A stretch of 32,482 bases of DNA from Alphaproteobacteria bacterium. GTDB taxonomy: Bacteria; Pseudomonadota; Alphaproteobacteria; Reyranellales; Reyranellaceae. Location of the stretch: NCBI GenBank assembly GCA_019235415.1, contig JAFAKN010000035.1, positions 1 to 32,482 of the forward strand, given 5' to 3'. This document shows, in pieces, positions 15,195 to 22,752 of the stretch. How positions within the stretch are numbered: position 1 is the stretch's first letter; every line of letters begins with the position of its first letter. A program made the translations under genes and the position numbers. The notes beneath the pieces were generated by a model that saw only the letters and a program-made list of their open reading frames with translations, made no database searches and was not told the origin of the DNA.

Positions 15195-17425
15195 CCCCGG
15201 TCAGCATGCGGCGCCTGTCCACGGCCCCACAGCACCTCCTTCAGGTGACGCCCCGCCTCCAGGGACAGTGTTTCGTGCAAGTCCGGCATGCCTTCGATCA
15301 GAGCGAGAAACTGCCGGCGATGCACAGACAGGACGATGGTGGGGCAGGTTGTCGTTACGGTCGCCGTGCGCGGCCGATCGTGCAGCAGGGCAACCTCGCC
15401 GAAGTGGTCGCCATCGCGCAAGAGGGCGAGCCTTCGCTCCGAGCCGTCAGCCAGCCGGGTCGACACCGCGACCTCGCCGCGCGCGATCAGGTAGAAGCGG
15501 TCGCCCGGATCACCCTCGCGCACGATCTCGCGCTCGGCTTGGAAGCTCTCGGCATGGAACTGCTGTGCCAGGGTTTCGAGCTGCTGCGCGGAGAGTTCGC
15601 GGAGCAGCGGGACCGCGCGGAGGCGTGTCGCATCGACGGTGGCCCAATCGCCATCCGCGCTTACAGTGATACCATCCTGCTTGGCCCACAGGCCGGGGTA
15701 GAGGCGGCCGGACCGCAACAGCGCTTCGTGCGATCCGGCCTCGGCCAAGGATCCGTTCTCCAGGACGAAGACCATGTCGGCGTTCACCGCGGTGGCCAGG
15801 CGATGGGTCACGCAGATCACGGTGCGGCCGCGGCTGATGCGGTGCAGCGTCTCGTTGATCAGCGCTTCGGTGCCCGAATCGAGCGCGCTCGTCGCCTCGT
15901 CCAGCACCAGCACCGACGGGTCGCGCAGCAGAGCGCGCGCAATCGCCAGTCGTTGGCGTTGTCCGCCCGAAAGATGCACGCCTCGCTCGCCCAGCATCGT
16001 GTCGAGACCGTCGGCCAGGCTCTCGATGTGGTCGAGCAGCTCGGCGTCACGCAACGCCGTGCGGATCTGTTGCTCTGTTGCATCGGGTAGGGCCACGGTA
16101 AGATTGTCGCGGACGCTGGCGTTGAAGACCACGTTGTCCTGGAACACCACCGCCATCTGCGCGCGCAGCGACACTTGCGAGAGTTGACGCAAATCGGCTC
16201 CGTCCCAGCGGACCGTGCCCAGGCCAACGTCGAAGAAGCGGAGAAGGAGGGCGATCACGGTGGATTTTCCCGCGCCGCTGGGCCCGACGACGGTGCAGAA
16301 CATGCCGCGAGGCACCCTCAGGCTGAGACTTCGCAGGATCGGGCGGTCGGCGCCGTAGCCGAACTCCACCCGGTCGAACTCGATCGCCTCGGACAACGGA
16401 GTTGCCGTTCCAGCCCCCGGCATGTCGGTCACCTCAGGCTGCTCCGCCAAGGCCGATTCCATTCGCCGCAGCGCGGCATCGGCATCCATCAGATGGGGCG
16501 CCGACGAGGCCATGTTGGCGACTGAGAAGCGCAGCCCGGTGGACAGCGTGTAGAAGGCCACCAGCGAACCCACCGTCATCGAGCCCCGCGCCACCAGGAT
16601 TGCGCCGACCGCCAGCACGACGAGGTTGAAGATGAGCATGGCGACGTTGGGCGTACGCTCGACCATGAAGCCCAGCACCTGTGCGTGCGTCGCCATGTGG
16701 TAGAAACGGGTCAAGTGTTCGCGAAAGCGCGCCAACAGCCTATCCTGCATGCCGAAGGCGAGCACCGTCGGATGGGCTGCCAGATCCTCGTGGATGCGGC
16801 TTGTCAGCAGCGCCTGCTCCTGGCGAACCGCGCGGCTTGCTCGAGAGGCGCGGCTACCGAGCAGCCAGGGTCCGATCGTCGACAGCGGCAAGCCTGCCAA
16901 CGCAAGGAGCGCAAGCGGCCATTCAAGCGCAAAAAGCAGGCCTGCGCTTACAAGCAGGCTGAACAGCGCTATCAAGGCCCGCTTTGCACCGGTGATCAGG
17001 CCATTCTCCACAACCGCGAGATCGGTGGTGAAGTGGGCAAGCAAGCCGGCCGTCTGGGTGCGCGTATGGAAGCCGACGCTCTGGTGCTGGAAATGCAGGT
17101 AGAGACGGTGCCGGATGGACCGGAGAAGCGCGTGACTGACGCGCGCGTGCAGCACATCGCGCATCACGACGATCACGGTGTAGGCTATGCCCGCTGCGAT
17201 CAGCCCGGCCAGGAGCGGCGCGAGCAACGCGTCGTTGCGCGGCGTCAGCACGTCGTCGATCAGCGCGCGAAAGGCGAGCGGCAGCAAGCCGGCCTCGAAT
17301 GCGCTGGTCAGGCAAAACAGCACGATGACGACGACCACGGCTCGGCCATGTCCGCGGACGTGGTCCGCATAGCGCGAGACAAGACTTGGAGGTGCCGTGC
17401 CCAAACTCATCGTCCGGCCGCCCAT
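15122..17425 (-). CDS. ABC exporter half-transporter with C-terminal cyclic-nucleotide-binding domain
   Basis: 767 residues in three parts. An exporter-type six-helix membrane domain (about 25-310) comes first. The ATPase (about 346-585) has Walker A GPSGAGKST (381-389), signature LSGGQ (485-489), Walker B VLVLDE and H-loop His541. The CRP-like domain (about 605-730) has phosphate cassette FGEVALLHDRPRTAT, with the ligand-contacting Glu677 and Arg686 kept. It probably works as a homodimer at the inner membrane; the substrate is unknown. Coupling export to cAMP or a related ligand is inferred. The start is 17425 or Met6 at 17410. It is the last gene of the minus-strand run from the sedolisin, 77 nt after the epoxide hydrolase. 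Its 3' end overlaps the FNR gene. Confidence 0.93.
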   Translation of the reverse strand: MGGRTMSLGTAPPSLVSRYADHVRGHGRAVVVVIVLFCLTSAFEAGLLPLAFRALIDDVLTPRNDALLAPLLAGLIAAGIAYTVIVVMRDVLHARVSHALLRSIRHRLYLHFQHQSVGFHTRTQTAGLLAHFTTDLAVVENGLITGAKRALIALFSLLVSAGLLFALEWPLALLALAGLPLSTIGPWLLGSRASRASRAVRQEQALLTSRIHEDLAAHPTVLAFGMQDRLLARFREHLTRFYHMATHAQVLGFMVERTPNVAMLIFNLVVLAVGAILVARGSMTVGSLVAFYTLSTGLRFSVANMASSAPHLMDADAALRRMESALAEQPEVTDMPGAGTATPLSEAIEFDRVEFGYGADRPILRSLSLRVPRGMFCTVVGPSGAGKSTVIALLLRFFDVGLGTVRWDGADLRQLSQVSLRAQMAVVFQDNVVFNASVRDNLTVALPDATEQQIRTALRDAELLDHIESLADGLDTMLGERGVHLSGGQRQRLAIARALLRDPSVLVLDEATSALDSGTEALINETLHRISRGRTVICVTHRLATAVNADMVFVLENGSLAEAGSHEALLRSGRLYPGLWAKQDGITVSADGDWATVDATRLRAVPLLRELSAQQLETLAQQFHAESFQAEREIVREGDPGDRFYLIARGEVAVSTRLADGSERRLALLRDGDHFGEVALLHDRPRTATVTTTCPTIVLSVHRRQFLALIEGMPDLHETLSLEAGRHLKEVLWGRGQAPHADRGQLIGRPEVVEYSKCSGVSGCTSA

Positions 17426-17453
17426 CCCCAGCGGCTGCCGACGATACGATGGC

Positions 17454-17471
17454 TTTCATGAAACTTTAAAG
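17454..17471. promoter_or_regulatory. AT-rich double palindrome upstream of the ABC exporter
   Basis: TTTCATGAAA (17454-17463) is directly followed by CTTTAAAG (17464-17471), both perfect palindromes in an otherwise GC-rich setting. They lie about 30 nt upstream of the exporter start. They may mark a promoter or operator giving the exporter its own control; no clear -35/-10 pair was found. Confidence 0.35.
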
Positions 17472-17502
17472 AATCCCGCGCCAGCAGGCCCGAGACGCAC
17501 GA

Positions 17503-18645
17503 TCAATTGCCGCGCAATTTCCAAAAGAACGCCCGCACGTCGTCGATGAACGCCTTCGGCTGCTCGAAGGCGGCGAAGTGACCGCCCTTTGCCATCTCGG
17601 TCCAGTGCTGGATGTTGGTGAAATTGGCTTCCATCCAGCGGCGCACCGGCGGCACGATCTCGCGCGGGAACACCGCGACGCCGGTCGGCACGCCGACCTT
17701 GTGCACGGTGCGCCGCTCCGGCCCGAAGCTTTCCCAGTAGAGCCGCGCCGAAGACGCCGCCGTCGCGGTCACCCAATAGAGCATCACGTTGTCCAGAAGC
17801 TCGTCGCGCGTCAGCACGTTTTCGGGATGCCCATCGCAGTCGGTCCACGCCCAGAACTTCTCCAGGATCCACGCCGCTTGGCCCGCCGGCGAATCGGTGA
17901 GCCCATAGCCCACGGTCTGCGGCCGGGTCGACTGCTGCTTGGAGTACCCGGAATCGTGGTCAGCGTAGTACTTGATGCCCCTGAGGGCACGCGCCTCCTC
18001 GAGTGTCGGCTCACCCTGAACCTGCGGGCGTGTCGCCATAGCAAGCGTGATGTGGATGCCGGCGCAATGCTCGGTATCGAGCGCGCCCAGCGCCGTGGTG
18101 ACGGCCGAGCCCCAGTCACCGCCCTGCGCACCATAGCGGTCGTACCCCAGGCGCGCCATCAGCTTGCCCCAGGTGAGCGCGATGCGGTCCACGCCCCAGC
18201 CTGTGCTGCGCGGCTTGGCCGAGAAGCCGAAGCCCGGCAGCGAAGGGCAGATGACATGGAAGGCATCGCGCGCATCGCCGCCGAAGGCGACCGGATCGGC
18301 CAACGGCTCGATGACCTTGTGGAATTCGACGATCGAGCCCGGCCAGCCGTGCGTGACGACGAGCGGCAGCGCATTGGGGTGTGGCGAGCGCGCGTGGACG
18401 AAATGGATGTCGAGCCCGTCGATTTCGGTGGTGAACTGCGGGAAACGGTTCAGCGCCGCTTCTCGCTTGCGCCAGTCATAGGCCTCGGCCCAGTAACGGC
18501 AGACTTCCTGTAGCCAGGCAAGCGGGACGCCCTGGCTCCAGTCTTCGACCAGCTCGGCTTCCGGCCACCGCGTGTTGCCAAGCCGCGCCTTGAGGTCGGC
18601 CAGCATGGCGTCGCCGACCTCGATGCGAAACGGTTTGATGTTCAT
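17503..18645 (-). CDS. Epoxide hydrolase (EHN domain, alpha/beta hydrolase)
   Basis: Hydrolyses epoxides to diols in the family; 380 residues. The N-terminal EHN segment (about 3-110, MNIKPFRIEVGDAMLADLKARL...WRKREAALNRFPQFTTEIDGLDIHFVH) is typical of the microsomal-like/juvenile-hormone type. The oxyanion motif is HGWPGS (99-104), the nucleophile is Asp177 in GAQGGDWGS, and the catalytic His is probably His356 in KGGHFAAFEQP. A cap domain lies between them. The start (18645) overlaps the cupin stop by 4 nt (ATGA), so the two are translationally coupled. The natural substrate is unknown. Confidence 0.93.
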   Translation of the reverse strand: MNIKPFRIEVGDAMLADLKARLGNTRWPEAELVEDWSQGVPLAWLQEVCRYWAEAYDWRKREAALNRFPQFTTEIDGLDIHFVHARSPHPNALPLVVTHGWPGSIVEFHKVIEPLADPVAFGGDARDAFHVICPSLPGFGFSAKPRSTGWGVDRIALTWGKLMARLGYDRYGAQGGDWGSAVTTALGALDTEHCAGIHITLAMATRPQVQGEPTLEEARALRGIKYYADHDSGYSKQQSTRPQTVGYGLTDSPAGQAAWILEKFWAWTDCDGHPENVLTRDELLDNVMLYWVTATAASSARLYWESFGPERRTVHKVGVPTGVAVFPREIVPPVRRWMEANFTNIQHWTEMAKGGHFAAFEQPKAFIDDVRAFFWKLRGN

Positions 18646-19088
18646 TCGGCCGCCTTGGGCATTGCCGCTTGCTGCATGCGGAGCACTTCCTCCCAGCCGC
18701 GGTAGCCGGTGAACCCGTCCTTGTCGAAGAACAGCACCGGCCCGTCGCACATGAACAGATACTCGGTGTCCTCCAGCGCTTCGGTGGCGCCATGCACCAT
18801 GCCGTTGGCTTCGTAGAGAAAGTCGCCAGGGCCGTAAGTGGTGTCGCGTACCTTGATGCGGCCCGAGAGGATGAAGGCGAAGGCGCCTGAAAGATGCTTG
18901 TGCGGCGGTGCCACGTAGCCCTTCTTCCATCTCAGCAACACCGCCCAGCGGCCGGACTCTTTTCCGACCCATAGGACCTTGGTCCAGGCCTGGCCGGGCT
19001 TGGTCTCGATCCAGGGAATGGCGGCGGAGCGGGTGATCGAATCGGCCACTTCGCTGTTCACGGGCCGGATGTCCTGGGGCAGGGCCAT
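18642..19088 (-). CDS. Small cupin-domain protein
   Basis: 148 residues with a single cupin barrel. Metal-ligand candidates are His63 and His65 (APPHKHLSGAFAFILSG) and His99 (EANGMVHGAT), in the GDFLYEANG setting of ChrR- and 2,4'-dihydroxyacetophenone-dioxygenase-like cupins. It could be a small dioxygenase or a metal-dependent sensor or isomerase; the sequence does not decide. ATG 19088 has a strong AAGGAGGA site upstream, and longer readings run back into the protease gene. It starts 17 nt after the sedolisin stop and overlaps the epoxide hydrolase start. Confidence 0.88.
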   Translation of the reverse strand: MALPQDIRPVNSEVADSITRSAAIPWIETKPGQAWTKVLWVGKESGRWAVLLRWKKGYVAPPHKHLSGAFAFILSGRIKVRDTTYGPGDFLYEANGMVHGATEALEDTEYLFMCDGPVLFFDKDGFTGYRGWEEVLRMQQAAMPKAAE

Positions 19089-19105
19089 CGCTTCCTCCTT
19101 GTTGG

Positions 19106-22021
19106 TCAGGCCAGCAATCCTTTGCCCGAAGCGGACGTGAAGTCGAGCCCCACGAGCATGTCGTTGTAGTCGCGATCGCCACCGCCGAACGTGTCCTCCC
19201 AGCCCCAGACGTTGGCGCCGTAGTTCCACAGGTGCCCGACGGCCTGGCCGTTGACCACCTCGTTGGCCTGCGAGAAGGCCCAGAAGGTGTTGCCGTGCGT
19301 GTTGTTGGTAAGGGTCATGGCGATCAGGTCGCCGGCGTTGACATGCAGTAGGTCGGTTTGGGCGAAGTTGCCGTAACCCAGGCCGCCGATCGACGTGCCG
19401 CCGGTGCTGAGCTGGTAGGCGCGGGCCTGGGCGGCGGCGGCGTAGCCGGGCGCACCGGGCTGCAGGCCGCTGATGTCGCCCGCCAGATCGTCGACGCGAT
19501 AGAAGGTGAGGGTGGTGTTGTCCTCGCCGACCTGGCGCAGGCGGGCCACAACCGTCGCGTTGTCCTGCGCGCCGGCGGTCTCCGCGATGGCCACTGGCCG
19601 GGCCAGTCGCTCGACCGCATTTGGACTGGAGAAGTCGGCAATGCCGAACCCGCTGGTCATCTGCGCCTCCGTGGCCTGCGCCTGGTTGCCGTTGACCGAG
19701 ACCGACACGTTCTGTCCGGCGAGAAAGTTGGCCTGCGATAGGCTCCCCTGGCTCTGCTTGTCGAACAACGTCACCAGGTTCGGATCGAAGTTGGGCTGCA
19801 GCACGTCCTCTGCAAAGCGGCTGGTCCAGGCATAGGTCGCCGTCGGTCCAGACGAGACGGCGAGGTTAGCGGAACCGGCGTTTACTCCTATCGTCGCCCC
19901 CGAGCCCGACATGGTCTGCAGCAGCACGTTCTGGTAAGCGCCGCTGGTCCAGCCGACCGTGTTGTCGCCGTTGACAAGATTGGGCTCGTTGCCGAAGTAC
20001 ATCTGCTCGTGCGCGATGGTGCTCAGCGTTCGGGCGAGCAGCAGGCCGTTGGGCGAGCCGAGCCCGGTCGCGAGGTCGTAGCCCGGCCCGGCGTAATAGC
20101 CTTGGCCGGTCGGCGTGATGGCGGTCCCCGTCACCGAGGGCGGGTTCGAGCCGACGTTCGGTGAATTGCTCGTGACCGTGCCGCCCAGCACGTAGGACGA
20201 GATGTTGTTGCCCATCGTGTCGTCGTTGAAGGTGGCCGGCTCTATCGCCGCCGCGATGTAGAGCAGGTCGTTCACGTAGCCCAAAGGCGGCAGCCCCTGG
20301 TCCAGGAACACCGCGTCGATCTGGGCCATCAGCGACGCCCAGAACGGCGTCGCGGCACTGGTGCCGCCTTCGTCGACGATGAACGAGGTGCTCGTGGTCC
20401 CCATCGCACCGTCGGCGACCTTGTAGGAGCTGTTGCCGCCGGCTGGCGCCGAGACATCCGGCGTGCCGCGGCTCGTCAGGGCCTGCGGACCCGACGCCAG
20501 GCCGAAGTCACGCTGATAGTTGGGAACACTCTCGGCGCTATCGACGCCGCCCGTGCCGCTCGCCCTGCCGAGATAGCCGGTGTTCAGCGTGCCGGCGCCC
20601 GACGTTTGCCCAGGCGTGTAGACGTATTCGTTCCACACCGTCTCGATCAGCCAACTCGGCGAGTTGGCGGTGGGCATCAGCATCATGCCGCTTTGCACCA
20701 GCTGCCAGAGCGTCGCGAGATTACCGCCCAGCGCGTTCTGCACGATGCTGTTGAGGGTAGGGTCCTTGGCGGCGATCTGCTCGACCGACAGCGAGGTGCC
20801 GCCGACGATCAGGTCGAACGGGCTGCCGACGCCGGTCGAGACATTGGCGAGCCCGTTGGCGAAGGCATAGCCTGCCCCCTGATCGCCACTCGACGTCAGG
20901 AGCGTGAGGTTGCTGAGCGCCGCATCGATGAAGATCTGCTGCTCGGCCCACAGGAAGGGCGAGTCCGGCGATGACACGCCCAGCGCGCCGCCGAACGACG
21001 AGCTGATGACAGGAGAGCCGTCGTTCTGGAAGATGGCCGACTGATACGCCGTCCAGGCGTTGGATTTTGCCGAGTTGCTGGTGCCCGAGCCGGCATACAA
21101 CACCTGCTGGCTCGTCGGATCGATCGCCGCCAGGATGCTGGCGTCGAGCGCCCGCTCATCCCAGAAGACCGGATTGGTGTTGAGGGTGGCGGTGGTGAAG
21201 GTGCCGCCGGGCTGGACGCCCTGCACGTTGGCCGTGGCGTTGACCCCGATCTTCTTGAGGTACTGGGTGAGAAGCTGGGAAAACGTGCTGGTGCTCGACG
21301 GCGATACGGTACCCAGGCCGGGTTCGATGACCGCGATGGACGGGGTCTGCACGGACGTTCCCTGAAGGGGGAAGTCGTAGAGGGCAGCCATCGCCTGCGG
21401 CGTCTGAGCCCCCAGCACGACGCCGGTGCCTTCTCCGGCGTAGTTCCCGATGCTTTGCGGTCCACCCGGCAGCGAAACCGCCTGGCCAGTCCCGGGGTCC
21501 GGCAGAATCGGCTGCAACTGCGTCGTGTCGAGGAGGAGGCCTTTGACGTTGTTGTCGAGCAGCGTTTGCGGCAGCGACAGGGTGCCGTTCCAGAACAAGG
21601 TCTTCTGGCCGTCGGGGGTCGTGCCGCTTTGCAGTGTCGGCCCGAACAGAGCCTGCCACTGGGCTGCGTTGGAGATCTGAACCCAGATCGTCCGGTCCTG
21701 CTGCGAGCTGATGTAGCCGTCACCGCCCTGGCCCAGGATCTTGAAGCCTTGGCCGGTGAGGTACGTCATCGCCGCATTGTAGTTGGCCGTCGATGCGCCG
21801 TACGTCGACCATAACGTGCCGTTCGTCTCGAGCTGCTGGAGCGTCCTCTCGCGCGTTGCCCAGTTGCTGTTCAACAGCGCGGTCGGATCGTTCGCGCGAT
21901 CGAGCACCAGGCCGACATTGATCGGGAAGGTAGCGTTCGTGAGCCCGGTGGGCACGCCGCCGATGCTGCGATAGCTCGTAAGATCATAGAAAGTCGAATT
22001 GCCCCAAGATGGCATCGCCAT
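19106..22021 (-). CDS. Sedolisin-family (S53) serine-carboxyl peptidase with DUF4114-like C-terminus
   Basis: 971 residues. A pro-domain-like region (about 35-175, with the WxxLFGPTLQSG segment) precedes a subtilisin-fold S53 domain. Its catalytic Glu289 and Asp293 are in WDERALDASI, the oxyanion Asp380 is in TSSGD and the nucleophile Ser555 is in GGTSAATP. The 4-residue Glu-Asp spacing and GGTSA match sedolisins. GYDLATGLGSPNG marks the C-terminal calcium-site region. After about residue 680 comes a beta-rich extension ending in WGWEDTFGGGDRDYNDMLVG, the DUF4114 signature found in secreted and adhesin proteins. There is no N-terminal signal peptide (MAMPSWGNSTFYDLTS), suggesting non-Sec export. 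The start is 22021 or Met3 at 22015, which has GGGGGA better spaced. Confidence 0.92.
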   Translation of the reverse strand: MAMPSWGNSTFYDLTSYRSIGGVPTGLTNATFPINVGLVLDRANDPTALLNSNWATRERTLQQLETNGTLWSTYGASTANYNAAMTYLTGQGFKILGQGGDGYISSQQDRTIWVQISNAAQWQALFGPTLQSGTTPDGQKTLFWNGTLSLPQTLLDNNVKGLLLDTTQLQPILPDPGTGQAVSLPGGPQSIGNYAGEGTGVVLGAQTPQAMAALYDFPLQGTSVQTPSIAVIEPGLGTVSPSSTSTFSQLLTQYLKKIGVNATANVQGVQPGGTFTTATLNTNPVFWDERALDASILAAIDPTSQQVLYAGSGTSNSAKSNAWTAYQSAIFQNDGSPVISSSFGGALGVSSPDSPFLWAEQQIFIDAALSNLTLLTSSGDQGAGYAFANGLANVSTGVGSPFDLIVGGTSLSVEQIAAKDPTLNSIVQNALGGNLATLWQLVQSGMMLMPTANSPSWLIETVWNEYVYTPGQTSGAGTLNTGYLGRASGTGGVDSAESVPNYQRDFGLASGPQALTSRGTPDVSAPAGGNSSYKVADGAMGTTSTSFIVDEGGTSAATPFWASLMAQIDAVFLDQGLPPLGYVNDLLYIAAAIEPATFNDDTMGNNISSYVLGGTVTSNSPNVGSNPPSVTGTAITPTGQGYYAGPGYDLATGLGSPNGLLLARTLSTIAHEQMYFGNEPNLVNGDNTVGWTSGAYQNVLLQTMSGSGATIGVNAGSANLAVSSGPTATYAWTSRFAEDVLQPNFDPNLVTLFDKQSQGSLSQANFLAGQNVSVSVNGNQAQATEAQMTSGFGIADFSSPNAVERLARPVAIAETAGAQDNATVVARLRQVGEDNTTLTFYRVDDLAGDISGLQPGAPGYAAAAQARAYQLSTGGTSIGGLGYGNFAQTDLLHVNAGDLIAMTLTNNTHGNTFWAFSQANEVVNGQAVGHLWNYGANVWGWEDTFGGGDRDYNDMLVGLDFTSASGKGLLA

Positions 22022-22056
22022 TCCCCCGCCCTGTGTCTTCCCCGTTTACGAACCTA

Positions 22057-22093
22057 TCGCAATGCGACCCGTTTCGCAGTAACAAATCGCAGT
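22057..22093. promoter_or_regulatory. Repeated TCGCA motifs between divergent sedolisin and GST genes
   Basis: TCGCAATGCGA (22057-22067) is a perfect odd palindrome, and TCGCAGT recurs at 22074-22080 and 22087-22093. All lie in the 94-nt gap between the two divergent starts. This could be a regulator-binding array, but the motif is short and compatible with chance. No good promoter was identified in either direction. Confidence 0.25.
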
Positions 22094-22115
22094 TTGGTTG
22101 AAGGAAATTCGACCC

Positions 22116-22745
22116 ATGATTCTAGTCGGCCAATACGACTCGCCCTACACGCGCCGCGTGGCGGTTTCACTCGGCCTGCTGGGCTTTCCCTTCGAGCACG
22201 ATGCGCGCTCGGTGTTCGCCGATTTCGATTCCATGCGGACCACCAATCCGCTCGGCCGCGTGCCATCGCTGGTCCTGCCCGACGGCACGACACTGATCGA
22301 TTCCGCGGCCATTCTCGATTGGCTGGACCAGCAGGTCGGGGTCGAGCGTGCCCTGCTGCCGCCGGGCGGGCCGGCCCGCCAACAGGCTCTGCAGCGCATG
22401 GCGCTCGCTACCGGCACGATCGACAAGGTGATGGCGGCCGCCTACGAGCGCCTAATCCGGCCGGGCGCGTATCGCTGGCCCGACTGGATCAAGCGCTGCC
22501 GGACCCAGGCGGAGGGCGGCCTCGCGGCGTTGGCGGCACTGCGCTGGCCGGGCGACGCGTCACTCGGCCAGGCGTGGATCACGACTGCCTGCATGGTCGG
22601 CTACGTGCGCCTTGCCGATCCGGACCTGCTGCCGCCCGGCCGCTATCCGTCGCTCGATGCCGTGTCGGAGCGCTGCGAGGCGCTGCCTGCGTTCCAGGCG
22701 GCGTATCCGGCCGAGTACTTCGTGCCGACCGCGGAGCCTCTCTGA
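22116..22745 (+). CDS. Glutathione S-transferase family protein
   Basis: 209 residues. The N-terminal thioredoxin fold (about 1-78) is MILVGQYDSPYTRRVAVSLGLLGFPFEH, with Ser9 at the usual catalytic site, then NPLGRVPSLVL (cis-Pro loop) and LIDSAAILDWLDQ. A helical C-domain follows. It resembles small bacterial GSTs of unknown substrate. ATG 22116 is chosen because AAGGAAA lies about 8 nt upstream. It is divergent from the sedolisin and ends 7 nt before the convergent amidohydrolase stop, with no terminator between. Confidence 0.92.
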   Translation: MILVGQYDSPYTRRVAVSLGLLGFPFEHDARSVFADFDSMRTTNPLGRVPSLVLPDGTTLIDSAAILDWLDQQVGVERALLPPGGPARQQALQRMALATGTIDKVMAAAYERLIRPGAYRWPDWIKRCRTQAEGGLAALAALRWPGDASLGQAWITTACMVGYVRLADPDLLPPGRYPSLDAVSERCEALPAFQAAYPAEYFVPTAEPL

Positions 22746-22752
22746 CCGCGGG

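Noticed and set aside
15122..22021. Complete type I secretion system
   Set aside because: No membrane-fusion adaptor or TolC-like gene is present, and the exporter lacks a C39-like domain; only a speculative link is kept as a finding.
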